This document shows, piece by piece, positions 1-9,823 of a stretch of 64,000 bases of DNA. The notes under the pieces are model-generated. The model was not told the DNA's origin and searched no databases. It was given only the letters and a program-made list of their open reading frames with translations. The position numbers and the translations under genes are program-made. Origin of the DNA: Leptolyngbya sp. SIO1E4 (GTDB taxonomy: Bacteria > Cyanobacteriota > Cyanobacteriia > Phormidesmidales > Phormidesmidaceae); NCBI GenBank assembly GCA_010672825.2, contig JAAHFU020000002.1, forward strand, positions 1,004,001 to 1,068,000, given 5' to 3'. How positions within the stretch are numbered: position 1 is the first letter of the stretch; each line of letters begins with the position of its first letter.

Positions 1-46
1 AGGCAAGCTCCGGTAAACGAGATGTTTTTGCATTGAGAAAGTCTTC

Positions 47-1783
47 ATGGTGGCAATTGTTGATTCGCTCCAAGCCTTGCGTCCCCAGGGACGCTTGACC
101 CTACAAACCGCTGCGATCGCGTCAGATACAACGGCGATTCGATGCTTAGATTGGGATCGCGATCGCTTCGATATCGAATTTGAGCTGCAGAACGGCACAA
201 CCTATAACTCATTTCTCATTCGCGGCGACAAGACAGCGCTGGTGGATACCTCCCATCAGAAGTTTCGTGACCTCTACTTGGATTATTTAACTCAGCAGAT
301 TGATCCAGCCGATTTGGATTATCTGATTGTGAATCACACCGAGCCAGATCACAGTGGCCTGGTGAAAGAGATTTTAGCCTGGGCACCCCACCTCACAGTT
401 GTGGGGTCTAAGGTCGCCATCCAATTTCTAGAGAATATGGTGCATCAGCCCTTTGACGCACAGGTGGTGAAGAGTGGGCATCAGCTAGATTTAGGCCGAG
501 GGCATGTCTTAGAGTTTGTCTCTGCCCCTAATTTGCACTGGCCAGATACCCTTTTTACCTACGATACTGAGACGCGTGTGCTGTATACCTGTGATGTATT
601 CGGCATGCACTACTGCGATGATTTGCTCTTTGATGAAATTCCCCATCTGCTTGAAGACGACTTTCAGACGTACTATGACTGCCTGATGGGGCCCAATGCC
701 CGTTCGGTTTTGATGGCCCTGAAACGCATTCAAAAATTCTCTGTAGATTTAATTGCCACCGGGCATGGGCCATTATTACAGCATCACCGAGCTGATTGGA
801 TCGAGCGATATCGCACTTGGAGTCGAACCCAGACGCAGACAGAGACATTTGTCGCGCTCTTTTATGTCGAAGACTATGGGCATAGCGATCGCCTTGTGCA
901 CGCGATTGCCGATGGCATTGCCAAAACTGGGGTCGCCGTCGAACTTGTGGATATGTCGGTGGCTGATCCCCATGAAGTCAGAGAGTTAGTCAATTGTGCA
1001 GCTGGGTTAGTGATTGGTATGCCGCCCCAATCGCGTCAGACCGCCGCCACCCATCCCCTCTTGAGTACGCTGCTGGCCACGGTGTCGAGTCGGCAAGTGA
1101 TGGGGCTGTTTGAAACGGGTGGTGGGCAAGATGAACCGCTGTATCCCTTGCGGAACCAGCTTCAAGAGATTGGCCTGACTGAAGCGTTTCCGCCCATTTT
1201 GATCAAGGCAGCGCCCACTCCGGCCACTGATAAGCTATGCGATGAAGCAGGCATCGACTTGGGACAGTGGCTCACCCGCAGCCAAGTCGTTGAGCATAGT
1301 AAATCTTTGGATGCGAATTTGGATCGAGCTTTAGGGCGGATGAGTAATGGGCTCTACATCATCACGGCCCAAAAAGACAATATCTCTAGTGCGATGCTGG
1401 CGTCTTGGGTGATTCAGGCCAGCTTTAAACCCCTCGGCGTGGCGATCGCTGTATCTAAAGATCGTGCCATTGAAGCACTATTACAGGTGAATGATTGCTT
1501 TGTGTTGAATGTGCTAGAAGAAAGCAACTATCAGCTGTTGATGAAGCACTTTCTCAAACGCTTTCCCCCAGGGGCTGATCGCTTTACGGGCATCGAAACC
1601 TATGCGGCAGTCAACGGTTCTCCGATTTTGGCCCAGGCATTGGCCTATGTGGAATGCCAAGTAACCAGTCGCCTGGAGTGTAGCGATCACTGGATTGTCT
1701 ACGGCACTGTGCAGACTGGACGGGTCGCCAAACGGGAGGGACTAACGGCTGTTCACCATCGTAAGGTTGGCAATCATTACTAA
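47..1783 (+). CDS. flv3: Diflavin flavoprotein Flv3 (canonical iron ligands)
   Basis: A-type flavodiiron protein that, with Flv1, reduces O2 to water with electrons from the acceptor side of photosystem I and so protects it under changing light. Three domains are visible in 578 residues: a metallo-beta-lactamase-like di-iron domain (about 30-255), a flavodoxin-like domain (about 265-410) and a C-terminal flavin reductase domain (about 430-578) typical of cyanobacterial enzymes. The di-iron ligands are all present: H97, E99, D101 in the HTEPDH motif, then H164, D183 and H240. The N-terminal half resembles Synechocystis Flv3 from memory. The start is the first ATG of the frame. It is followed by flv1 in the same orientation after 305 bp. 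Flv4 is the alternative, but no sll0218-like gene lies between the two flv genes, which favours Flv3. Confidence 0.93.
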   Translation: MVAIVDSLQALRPQGRLTLQTAAIASDTTAIRCLDWDRDRFDIEFELQNGTTYNSFLIRGDKTALVDTSHQKFRDLYLDYLTQQIDPADLDYLIVNHTEPDHSGLVKEILAWAPHLTVVGSKVAIQFLENMVHQPFDAQVVKSGHQLDLGRGHVLEFVSAPNLHWPDTLFTYDTETRVLYTCDVFGMHYCDDLLFDEIPHLLEDDFQTYYDCLMGPNARSVLMALKRIQKFSVDLIATGHGPLLQHHRADWIERYRTWSRTQTQTETFVALFYVEDYGHSDRLVHAIADGIAKTGVAVELVDMSVADPHEVRELVNCAAGLVIGMPPQSRQTAATHPLLSTLLATVSSRQVMGLFETGGGQDEPLYPLRNQLQEIGLTEAFPPILIKAAPTPATDKLCDEAGIDLGQWLTRSQVVEHSKSLDANLDRALGRMSNGLYIITAQKDNISSAMLASWVIQASFKPLGVAIAVSKDRAIEALLQVNDCFVLNVLEESNYQLLMKHFLKRFPPGADRFTGIETYAAVNGSPILAQALAYVECQVTSRLECSDHWIVYGTVQTGRVAKREGLTAVHHRKVGNHY

Positions 1784-2088
1784 AGCCCAACATGCTAAAC
1801 CCTCGCAACTGGGGCAAAAAGCAGAAGGCAGAGGGCAAAAGGCAGAATATAACGCTCTCTGTGAAAGGTTTTCAGCTACCTAATACCAATTCGACGATAT
1901 TGGCGATCTCTATTTGCCCATTGCAGGGTGTATCTAGCGCTGCTCTTTGCCTGGCGCTATCCCCATCCCCAATACGACCCATTCGACACCATCAAATGAC
2001 GCCTCAAATCCCATGGGATTCCCCCCATTTCCTTCGAGATTTCTGGCGATCGCACAGTTCATCATACGGACGTACTTAGGAGAGGTCG
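1784..2088. other. flv3-flv1 intergenic region
   Basis: This gap holds a short purine-rich stretch near 1816-1850 made of imperfect GGCAGA/GGCAAA repeats, of a kind often seen between cyanobacterial genes. The TTAGGAGAGG just before 2089 is a strong ribosome-binding site for flv1. I see no coding potential and no clear terminator, so co-transcription of the two flv genes is possible. Confidence 0.5.
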
Positions 2089-3855
2089 ATGATTCTTTAT
2101 TCTTCCAATTCCCAATATCAGCCCATCGCAACACCGCTGCCTTCCCGCGATGTACAGGTGGCAGACATCGGACAGCACACCACTGTCCTAAGATCACGCC
2201 TGTGGGAACGGCTTCGATTTGAGGTGGAATACAACCGTCGCCAAGGAACAACTGCCAACTCCTATCTGATTCGAGGCGATCGCACCGCATTGATCGATCC
2301 CCCCGGTGAATCATTCACGCAAATTTATCTGAAAGAGCTGTCCCCTTATCTGGAGCAAACACCCCTCGATTACATCATTCTCGGGCATGTGAATCCCAAC
2401 CGCATGGCAACCCTGGCAGCTTTAGTAGAGCGGGTTCCTGAGGTGACCCTGGTGTGTTCTCGTCCAGCAGCCCAAGCCCTCAAAACCACCTTTCCTCACT
2501 GGGACCGTCGGCTTCAACCCGTGTGTCCGCCTCAGATCACCTTAGATTTAGGGCAAGGTCATCAGCTGCAGGTGCGCACGGTGCCGACCCCTCGCTGGCC
2601 AGATGGGCTATGCACTTACGACCCCGCAACCCAAATTTTGTTTAGTGGCAAATTCTTTGGAGCCCACGTTTGTAGCGATGCCTTATTTGATGAAGACTGG
2701 CGACGTCTAGAAGTGGATCGGCGTCATTATTTTGACTGTCTGCATGCCTCACAGGCTAAACAGGTAGAAACTGCCTTGGATCTTCAAATGACTAAATCAG
2801 CGGTTAAATGCTTTGCGCCAGGTCATGGCCCTTTGGTGCGCTCTAGTCTCAGTCGCTTGCACAACGATTATCGCCAGTGGTGTCAGCAGCAGGCCCATCA
2901 AACCTTTCGGGTCGTCTTGCTCTATGCGTCAGCCTATGGCAGTACTGCCATCCTGGCAGATGCGATCGCACAAGGGTTAATTCAATCCGGTGTGTTTGTA
3001 GAATCTATTAACTGTGAATTGACAGATCCGGCTGAATTAGCCCAGGCCATTGAAACCAGCGATGGCTTTATTATTGGCTCACCCACCTTAGGCGGACATG
3101 CCCCAGTACAGATTCAAACTGCTTTGGGAATTGTGCTCTCATCTGCAGTCAAGACCAAATTAGCGGGTGTGTTTGGCTCCTATGGCTGGAGTGGTGAAGC
3201 CCTTGATCTCATTGAAGGAAAATTACGAGACAACAACTACCGCTTCGGGTTTGACACCATTCGCGTCCGCTTTAGCCCAAATGCAGCCACCCTAGAGATG
3301 TGTCAGCAGGCAGGCAGCCAGTTTGCGCAGCAGCTCAGAAAGCAAAAGAAACGACAAACTCCCCGTCAGGTTTTTACCGAAACCCAGGCTGATCGCACCG
3401 AACAAGCCGTTGGACGCATTGTGGGGTCAATTGGCGTGATCACCACCCGTCAAGGTGATCACCAAAGCGGTATGCTGACGTCCTGGATATCCCAAGCTAC
3501 CTTTAACCCCCCCGGCATAATGATGGCGATCGCATCCCACCATTATGCGCAGCGGCTAATTCAACCCAATGCCAAGTTTGTTGTGAATATCCTGAAAGAG
3601 GGGCGCACAGTTCGCCGTCATTTCTTCTATGAGCCCCAGCCAGGGAATAACCCGTTTGCTCATGTCGCTTGTCGGGTGGCCTCAAACGGATGCCTGATTC
3701 TAGAAGATGCCTTAGCCTACTTGGAATGTACCGTGCAAAGCTGGATGCAGTGTGGTGATCACTGGCTGATTTCTGCGGTTGTTAACACGGGGGATGTGTT
3801 AGAGCTAACCGGTGTAACCGCCATTCAACACCGTACATCGGGTAGCCAATATTAA
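2089..3855 (+). CDS. flv1: Diflavin flavoprotein Flv1 (non-canonical iron site)
   Basis: Partner of Flv3 in the light-protective O2-reducing heteromer. The same three domains are present in 588 residues: beta-lactamase-like, flavodoxin-like and flavin reductase. The motif that is HxExDH in Flv3 reads H100-V-N-P-N-R105 here, so E, D and H are replaced by N, N and R. This is the hallmark of the Flv1/Flv2 group, whose di-iron site is thought to be altered. Long stretches such as GSPTLGGHAPVQIQTALG and GVFGSYGWSGEA match Synechocystis Flv1 from memory. The start is fixed by a GGAGAGG ribosome-binding site about 4-9 nt upstream. It faces the gene ending at 3914 on the other strand. Confidence 0.94.
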   Translation: MILYSSNSQYQPIATPLPSRDVQVADIGQHTTVLRSRLWERLRFEVEYNRRQGTTANSYLIRGDRTALIDPPGESFTQIYLKELSPYLEQTPLDYIILGHVNPNRMATLAALVERVPEVTLVCSRPAAQALKTTFPHWDRRLQPVCPPQITLDLGQGHQLQVRTVPTPRWPDGLCTYDPATQILFSGKFFGAHVCSDALFDEDWRRLEVDRRHYFDCLHASQAKQVETALDLQMTKSAVKCFAPGHGPLVRSSLSRLHNDYRQWCQQQAHQTFRVVLLYASAYGSTAILADAIAQGLIQSGVFVESINCELTDPAELAQAIETSDGFIIGSPTLGGHAPVQIQTALGIVLSSAVKTKLAGVFGSYGWSGEALDLIEGKLRDNNYRFGFDTIRVRFSPNAATLEMCQQAGSQFAQQLRKQKKRQTPRQVFTETQADRTEQAVGRIVGSIGVITTRQGDHQSGMLTSWISQATFNPPGIMMAIASHHYAQRLIQPNAKFVVNILKEGRTVRRHFFYEPQPGNNPFAHVACRVASNGCLILEDALAYLECTVQSWMQCGDHWLISAVVNTGDVLELTGVTAIQHRTSGSQY

Positions 3856-3913
3856 TTCAGCATTCATTCAGCGATGGCCGACTGCTTCTACCGGTGAGGC
3901 AATAGATGAAGGA

Positions 3914-4591
3914 TTAAAGATAAGGCGTCACATCCTCACCACAATCATCTGCTAAATAAGACAGCGATCGGAACCGTAGCCCCACAAGCTGCTCATATAG
4001 AGGGTTCAACTTACACATCGGAGGAATATGGACAATCTTGCGCCCAAACAGAACAACATCTCGCTCAAACGGGCACTGAGAAGGCACTAACTTGCAGATA
4101 AAGCGAGCCAAGCGAGGATCCTTGACATCTAACTGATCCAGCCATTCCCTTGCCGGTTTCAGAGGATCTACCTCCTTTTCAGACGGCTGGTGTGTGGTGA
4201 CTTCGCTGGCGTCTTTCAGGTTGTACAGCGTTGATCGCACCGACTCCAAAATCTGGTCTTCAAGACCTAGCGCTGTACAAAACCCATGGAGTTTCTCGTC
4301 TTCCTCAGTCGAATAGACGCCATCCGCCAGGGCCACCATGACAGCCATCCGTAAAAAGTTCTCAGCGGTATTGCCCTTTTCCCCCAGAGCGGTTGCCAAT
4401 TCTTGAGAAGAAACAGGCTCCAACGCATCAAAAAAATTCAGATTGGGTGCGAGTTCCTCCTGAGTCATGGAGGTAATCAGGTCTTTTTCATCTTCGTCAA
4501 AGTGTCCGTCTGCCCAAGCAACCGTCAGCAACCCGCGAAACCAAACCTTGATTTGGTCGGGTGTATAGGGAGACTCAATTATGGATGACAT
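3914..4591 (-). CDS. TerB-like / Mo-dependent nitrogenase C-terminal domain protein
   Basis: A 225-residue soluble protein of two parts. The N-terminal part (about 1-125) is acidic and helical and repeats an AWADGHFDEDEKDLI / ALADGVYSTEEDEKL pattern, as in TerB-family domains with paired acidic metal-binding motifs. The C-terminal part (about 140-225) is the cyanobacterial Mo-nitro_C domain, with conserved RFICKLVPSQCPFERD and IPPMCKLNPLYEQL segments and several cysteines. The Pfam name refers to nitrogenase, but the domain is widespread in cyanobacteria that do not fix nitrogen, and no nif genes are in this window. Function is unknown. It is a single gene convergent with flv1. Confidence 0.8.
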   Translation of the reverse strand: MSSIIESPYTPDQIKVWFRGLLTVAWADGHFDEDEKDLITSMTQEELAPNLNFFDALEPVSSQELATALGEKGNTAENFLRMAVMVALADGVYSTEEDEKLHGFCTALGLEDQILESVRSTLYNLKDASEVTTHQPSEKEVDPLKPAREWLDQLDVKDPRLARFICKLVPSQCPFERDVVLFGRKIVHIPPMCKLNPLYEQLVGLRFRSLSYLADDCGEDVTPYL

Positions 4592-4705
4592 AAGACAATG
4601 TCAAGCTATACAGCAACTACAACACCGAATGCAGTTCAATTCTATGTTCTAAGCCTATCTAGGATAAAAGATTTACCAATGAATTCACAACATCAGGTGA
4701 ATACC

Positions 4706-5278
4706 TCAAGATTTGCTCAAAAATTGCCCCAGAGAGGATCCGGTTTGTCCTGTGAAGACCCACCAGACTGCCCTAGCGCCATCGCGTAAACCATGTAGAA
4801 GAGGTTCTGGGTAAGAATTTTCGGAAGGCACAGGGACAGGCTGAAAGGCAATATCATGTCGACCCAATACAATCTGCCCAATAATTGCAGCACGACGCAT
4901 GTGATAGTCAGAGGTCACAAGGTACACACTTTGAATGCCCTCTGCTTTCAAATCCTCAACAACGGTGGTGAAATTGGTTACCGTATCGACTGCGCGATAG
5001 TCCAAGTGGATCCGTTTTCCATCAATGCGCGCTTCCTGAAAGAGCCACTCAGCATATTCAGGGTTAGTTCCTGACGAAACCCAAACGTCCAGAGTGGGGT
5101 TTTGACGGGCAAATTCTGCTGCAAAGTGCTCTCGCTCAGTGGCCCCACCCAACACCAAAATAGCTTGAGGGCTTCTCAGCCTGGCTTTTATCCGGCTTTG
5201 CCCCACCCAGACTAAGGGAAACAGCAGCAGCAGCAACCCAAAATGCCAGTACCGCCTGTGTTGTCGCCGCCCTCGCAT
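4706..5278 (-). CDS. YdcF/SanA-like DUF218 protein
   Basis: A 190-residue protein with a basic N-terminus and one hydrophobic segment (about 12-27), then a DUF218 fold. Family features visible are the AILVLGGAT strand-loop, DTVTNFTTV and LVTSDYHMRRA. E. coli relatives (YdcF, SanA, ElyC) are linked to envelope maintenance, but the biochemical activity is poorly defined. The hydrophobic segment suggests a membrane anchor with the domain on the periplasmic side. It has no obvious operon partner; the gene downstream on the same strand is 114 bp away. Confidence 0.82.
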   Translation of the reverse strand: MRGRRQHRRYWHFGLLLLLFPLVWVGQSRIKARLRSPQAILVLGGATEREHFAAEFARQNPTLDVWVSSGTNPEYAEWLFQEARIDGKRIHLDYRAVDTVTNFTTVVEDLKAEGIQSVYLVTSDYHMRRAAIIGQIVLGRHDIAFQPVPVPSENSYPEPLLHGLRDGARAVWWVFTGQTGSSLGQFLSKS

Positions 5279-5530
5279 ATCTGATGTTGTCCTAGATCTG
5301 AGAATATTAGTTTTCTAGAATAACTGCATTATCCTACTGCAGTATAGCCACCCGCAAAAAATTAAGGGTGTTATTCAACATTGCAAAAGGGTCGGGGTTG
5401 GTTACGCTAAAGTTGCCCTGAGCCTGATAGGCGATAGCAAACTTCAGAATACGCAGCCGACTCCGACCCCAATAATCCTTAGTTTTTTGAAATACCTCAG
5501 TGAGGTAGGAATCTCACATCCCTGTCGAGC

Positions 5531-5998
5531 TTAGCCCATAGAAGCGGACTTCTTACCCATTTGCTTTGCCATGTCTTTGAATGGAGAAACGCTAGGCCCA
5601 GGACGACGGCGAGGAGCCCCATTCAGCTTTGGATTCACCAGAAAATCAGTGGCAAAATTCGTTAACTGTGGAGTGGCTGCAGCCTGAAGCTCAGCTGGGG
5701 ATTTGGGCGTGACTAGAGGCTTATCAGGAGCCAGCGTTGGCGACATTACTTGGGGTTGAGCAGGTGCCGAGGCCCCGTTGTTATTGGCAGCGGCTGGAGC
5801 CTTTTGGGCTTGAGCCGGGACTGCAACGGCTTGAGAGGTGCCATTGTTTGCAGTCAGAGCAGGCTCCGACGCACTGCTTTCATCGGCTTCTATGTAAAAG
5901 TCACCCTTTTTGCCAAATCCCAATAGTTTGGCAATTCCGCCCAACACGCCACCGATGAGGGCAAAAATTCCACCAAAAATCTTTTTGATCAGACCCAT
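5531..5998 (-). CDS. Cyanobacterial conserved hypothetical with amphipathic N-terminus
   Basis: A 155-residue protein of unknown function. Residues 1-28 form a glycine/isoleucine/phenylalanine-rich segment (IFGGIFALIGGVLGG) that could lie on or in a membrane. The middle (about 45-105) is low-complexity Ala/Pro/Asn and probably disordered. The C-terminus has a conserved-looking TDFLVNPKLN segment followed by a basic Arg/Pro stretch. The start has a GGGAG ribosome-binding site 8 nt upstream. It lies downstream of clpC on the same strand but beyond a strong hairpin, so it is probably transcribed separately. Confidence 0.65.
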   Translation of the reverse strand: MGLIKKIFGGIFALIGGVLGGIAKLLGFGKKGDFYIEADESSASEPALTANNGTSQAVAVPAQAQKAPAAANNNGASAPAQPQVMSPTLAPDKPLVTPKSPAELQAAATPQLTNFATDFLVNPKLNGAPRRRPGPSVSPFKDMAKQMGKKSASMG

Positions 5999-6146
5999 AC
6001 CAATACTCCCAACTGGACTTGTATCCAGAACTAACTAGCAAAGCGTCGAGAAGCAACGCTGCCACAAACCTATGTGAACCATTATTAAGTCTGGTTCACA
6101 GACAAGGCAAGCTATCTGAGGATTCCATTTAAGAAAGTTAATGAGA

Positions 6147-6174
6147 ACGGCGACCCTGTTATCAGGATCGCCGT
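6147..6174 (-). terminator. Probable clpC terminator hairpin
   Basis: Twelve-base arms (6147-6158 and 6163-6174) pair with one mismatch around a TTAT loop. On the minus strand the hairpin starts about 33 nt after the clpC stop codon and is followed by a modest T-rich stretch. Stem strength and position fit an intrinsic terminator; the weak T tract keeps confidence moderate. Confidence 0.6.
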
Positions 6175-6206
6175 CAATAAAGCCAACTCACTTGGGAGTT
6201 TGGATG

Positions 6207-8675
6207 CTAATCAACCGCTTGAGATAACAACTCACGTCGTTCACTCGGCTGGATCATGACCTTGCCAGCGTCGTCAACATCCACAACGGCGAGGTCACCC
6301 TCCTTAAGCCGTCCAGATAGGATTTCTTCCGCCAGCGTATCTTCCAGAAGGCGCATAATGGCTCGACGTAAGGGCCGTGCACCGTAGCTCGGATTGTATC
6401 CTTCTTCCACAAGCCGCTCTTTGAACCGTTCTGTCACTTCCAGAGAAATCCCTTGCTCAGTGAGACGCCCAAAGACTTCTCTCAGCAAGATATCGGAAAT
6501 CTGCTTGACCTCGTCTTTGGTCAGCTGACGGAAGACGATGATCTCATCTAGTCGGTTCAAGAATTCAGGTCGGAAGTATTGCTTCAGCTCTTCATTCACC
6601 AAGGAACGAATTCGATTGTACTGAGATTCAGCCTGGTTTTCTTCAAAGTCGAAGCCAAGACCACCCCCACCTTTCTCAATGACCTTGGAACCAATGTTGG
6701 AGGTCATGATCAAGAGAGTATTCTTAAAGTCAACGGTGCGCCCTTTAGCATCTGTCAGACGGCCATCTTCCAGAATTTGAAGGAGCATGTTGAAGACATC
6801 CGGATGGGCTTTTTCAATCTCATCAAAGAGAACCACCGTGTATGGACGCCGCCGTACTGCTTCGGTAAGCTGACCGCCTTCGTTGTAACCGACATAGCCA
6901 GGAGGCGAACCAATCAGCTTGGAAACGGTGTGACGCTCCATAAACTCGGACATGTCGAGGCGAATCATCGCATCTTCGGAGCCAAAGAAATAGGCTGCCA
7001 AAGACTTTGCAAGTTCCGTCTTACCAACCCCAGTCGGGCCAGAGAATACGAAGCTGGCAATGGGACGATTGGGATTCTTCAAACCGACTCGGGCTCGACG
7101 AATAGCTCGCGAAATTGCTTTCACGGCTTCATCTTGTCCAACTAGCCGCTGATGCAAGGTATCTTCCATGTGCAGCAGCTTCTCAGACTCAGATTCAGTA
7201 AGCTTATTGACCGGAACCCCTGTCCAAGAAGCAACAATTTGGGCGATGTCTTCTTCGGTAACTGAAGGAGAGTCGTCTCCATTGTCCGATTCGGTTTTCT
7301 TGTTCTGGGCAATGCTGCGAATCTCAGCTTTGATTTCCATTTCTCGATCGCGCAATTCCCCTGCTCGATCAAAGTCTTGAGAGCGTACTGCGTTGTCCTT
7401 ATCTTTAAGTAGCTGGCGCAGCTCTTTATCTAACTCCTTAGCAGCAGGCGGAAGTTGAGAGTTGATCAATCTCACCCGAGAGCCTGCTTCGTCAATCAGG
7501 TCAATTGCCTTATCGGGCAAGTACCGATCTGAAATGTACCGGTCAGAGAGCTTGGCTGCAGCTTCCAAAGCCTCATCTTCAATTTTGAGCTTATGGTGCT
7601 GCTCGTAGCGATCTCGCAAACCGTGAAGAATCTCGATAGTTTCTTCAACGCTGGGCTCGCCGACCATTACTGGTTGGAAGCGACGCTCTAGGGCCGCATC
7701 TCGCTCGATATGTTTGCGATATTCATCTAGGGTGGTAGCCCCAATACATTGGAGTTCACCCCGAGCTAAAGCCGGTTTCAAAATATTGGCAGCGTCGATT
7801 GCCCCTTCTGCTGCCCCGGCTCCAATTAAGGTATGGACTTCGTCAATCACCAGGATGACATTGCCTGCTGAGCGAATCTCGTCCATGATTTTTTTAAGGC
7901 GCTCTTCAAACTCGCCTCGGTACTTGGTGCCAGCCACCAGCAGACCAATATCTAAGGTGACAACGCGCTTTTCTTCAAGGATGTCTGGGATATCGCCATT
8001 GGAAATGCGTTGCGCTAGCCCTTCAGCAATAGCTGTTTTACCCACCCCGGGTTCACCAATGAGAACCGGGTTGTTTTTAGTGCGGCGTCCTAGGATTTGG
8101 ATGACCCGCTCAATTTCAGTCTGACGCCCGACCACCGGATCGAGCTTCCCTTCCCCTGCCATCTGGGTCAGGTTAGCGCCAAATTCATCCAGAGTTGGGG
8201 TTTTAGTGCGGCCTTGGCCCCCACCTGCAGACACCTCAGCGGTTTCGCCTAACATCCGAATTACTTGGGTGCGCACCTTAGACAGATCGACTCCCAAGTT
8301 CTCCAGCACACGGGCAGCGACGCCTTCTCCCTCACGGATCAGCCCTAACAACAAATGTTCGGTCCCAATGTAATTGTGTCCTAGCTGACGAGCCTCTTCC
8401 AGAGACAGCTCTAACACACGCTTGGCACGAGGGGTAAAAGGGATCTCGACGGCAACAAACCCTGAGCCGCGACCGATAATTTTCTCAACTTCAATGCGAG
8501 CATCTTTAAGATTGACGCCCATTGATTTGAGAACCTTAGCGGCAACGCCCGTACCTTCTCCGATGAGACCCAGGAGAATTTGCTCGGTTCCCACGAAGTT
8601 ATGACCCAGGCGGCGGGCCTCTTCTTGGGCGAGCATAATGACCTTAATGGCCTTTTCTGTAAAGCGTTCAAACAT
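6207..8675 (-). CDS. clpC: ClpC, AAA+ unfoldase of the Clp protease
   Basis: Hsp100 chaperone that unfolds substrates for ClpP/ClpR. An ATG at 8675 gives [14 protein letters not shown], the normal ClpC N-terminus, and 822 residues, the usual length; the frame stays open for 35 more codons upstream, but these are not family sequence. Domains in order are a double Clp_N repeat (about 1-145), AAA-1 with Walker [10 protein letters not shown], a UVR-type middle region (about 420-460) and AAA-2 with GPTGVGKTE, ending in a ClpB_D2-small domain. All motifs look intact. Cyanobacterial ClpC is essential in the species tested and also acts at the inner envelope in plastids. rimI lies upstream on the same strand. 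Confidence 0.97.
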   Translation of the reverse strand: MFERFTEKAIKVIMLAQEEARRLGHNFVGTEQILLGLIGEGTGVAAKVLKSMGVNLKDARIEVEKIIGRGSGFVAVEIPFTPRAKRVLELSLEEARQLGHNYIGTEHLLLGLIREGEGVAARVLENLGVDLSKVRTQVIRMLGETAEVSAGGGQGRTKTPTLDEFGANLTQMAGEGKLDPVVGRQTEIERVIQILGRRTKNNPVLIGEPGVGKTAIAEGLAQRISNGDIPDILEEKRVVTLDIGLLVAGTKYRGEFEERLKKIMDEIRSAGNVILVIDEVHTLIGAGAAEGAIDAANILKPALARGELQCIGATTLDEYRKHIERDAALERRFQPVMVGEPSVEETIEILHGLRDRYEQHHKLKIEDEALEAAAKLSDRYISDRYLPDKAIDLIDEAGSRVRLINSQLPPAAKELDKELRQLLKDKDNAVRSQDFDRAGELRDREMEIKAEIRSIAQNKKTESDNGDDSPSVTEEDIAQIVASWTGVPVNKLTESESEKLLHMEDTLHQRLVGQDEAVKAISRAIRRARVGLKNPNRPIASFVFSGPTGVGKTELAKSLAAYFFGSEDAMIRLDMSEFMERHTVSKLIGSPPGYVGYNEGGQLTEAVRRRPYTVVLFDEIEKAHPDVFNMLLQILEDGRLTDAKGRTVDFKNTLLIMTSNIGSKVIEKGGGGLGFDFEENQAESQYNRIRSLVNEELKQYFRPEFLNRLDEIIVFRQLTKDEVKQISDILLREVFGRLTEQGISLEVTERFKERLVEEGYNPSYGARPLRRAIMRLLEDTLAEEILSGRLKEGDLAVVDVDDAGKVMIQPSERRELLSQAVD

Positions 8676-9113
8676 TAGCGGAAATCCAAATACCTGCTGC
8701 GCGCTGGTTAGCGTGATTCTAGCACAGGGGTATTGGTGATCTGTGGCGCAGCACACAGTGGTGAAAACCGCACAATGCAAATTCTTCCAACTGGTATTGC
8801 GTGCTTGCCAAGAGATGATCCCAGCCCTTTTGCATCAAGGGTTTCATCACCCTTAACATCAAGCGCCTGAGTAAGGTCGACAGAGGACTGTCATTTCAAC
8901 CAGCAATATTTTATGGGTTTCATAGACGTAACAACCTGTAACGCTAATCTTAAACTTTCCTTTTCGTTATAGACACTGGTATTCATTCAGAGCAGGGATT
9001 TGATGGAGAGTTGCCTGAAGATAGACGCGCTATAAAAGTGAAGTTTGCTAAGAATAATTTGACTTAATTTTCGATTTGACTACCGGTTTAAACTTGTGGA
9101 GTTGAATGTGTCC
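8676..9113. other. clpC upstream region
   Basis: These 438 bp separate rimI from clpC on the minus strand and should contain the clpC promoter and 5' leader. A TATAAC-like -10 is readable on the minus strand near 8970, but no convincing -35 partner accompanies it. No coding potential, repeat or strong hairpin is apparent. Confidence 0.35.
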
Positions 9114-9716
9114 CTAACGAAAGGGCTCATTAGGGGCTAACTCTAATGACCTTAGAGAGGAGCGGTGAGTTGCTGGAAGTTGCCAGCCCTGCAGCTGTAG
9201 TTTAGAGGCAAATTCCCTTGTCCAAACCTGTAGCGTGGCTTCAAAAATACTGGTTTGGAGTCCGCTTTTCCAAAGAATTAGCGCATCCTCGTTGTCAGGA
9301 TAGTATCGCCGCCGTTCACCTGCGACCTGAAACCCAAACTTTTCATAGAGCGATCGCGCCTGTTTGTTAGACTTGCGGACTTCCAGGGTGGCATGGGTGA
9401 GTTTGCGATCGCAGGCTGATCGCAGTAGATGGATCAATAACCATTGCCCGAGTCCCTGTCTGCGATAGGCAGGGGCAACTCCCAGTAAGGTAATATGAGC
9501 TTCCTCCAAAATTGCCCACAGGCACCCCACGCCGACGATCTTGCCAGTGCTCTGGGAAGGTGCATCGACTGTAAGCACTAGTAAGTCACTATTGGGGCTA
9601 TCCAGTTCTCGCTGATAGCCCGCCTGACTCCACAATCCACCGAAACAGGCTTGGTCTAACGCTAAAACCATCGGCAAGTCGAGTGGAGTCAGGCGGCGAC
9701 AATCTAAGGAAGTCAT
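9114..9716 (-). CDS. rimI: RimI-like ribosomal protein alanine N-acetyltransferase
   Basis: GNAT acetyltransferase predicted to acetylate the N-terminal alanine of a ribosomal protein. The acetyl-CoA loop is visible as RRQGLGQWLL, preceded by the strand ITLLGVAPAY and followed by NKQARSLYEKFGF, the standard RimI C-terminal motif. An ATG at 9716 gives 200 residues; an in-frame ATG at 9770 would add 18 residues with no family similarity. About 40 residues beyond the GNAT fold form a C-terminal extension of unknown role. It diverges from lysA about 110 bp away. Confidence 0.85.
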   Translation of the reverse strand: MTSLDCRRLTPLDLPMVLALDQACFGGLWSQAGYQRELDSPNSDLLVLTVDAPSQSTGKIVGVGCLWAILEEAHITLLGVAPAYRRQGLGQWLLIHLLRSACDRKLTHATLEVRKSNKQARSLYEKFGFQVAGERRRYYPDNEDALILWKSGLQTSIFEATLQVWTREFASKLQLQGWQLPATHRSSLRSLELAPNEPFR

Positions 9717-9823
9717 CAATGACAAGCAGCTTTCAGGCTCCCAATTGTACACTGATGTACTGGGTATCATTATCCGAAATCCACCTGTCCATTCATCACC
9801 CCTTGTGAGTCAGCAGCAATTTC

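Noticed and set aside
3914-4591. Nitrogen-fixation gene
   Set aside because: Only the domain name suggests it; no nif gene or nitrogenase motif is in the window.
7142-7372. Open frames antisense or shifted within clpC
   Set aside because: They are shadows of a long, fully conserved coding sequence.
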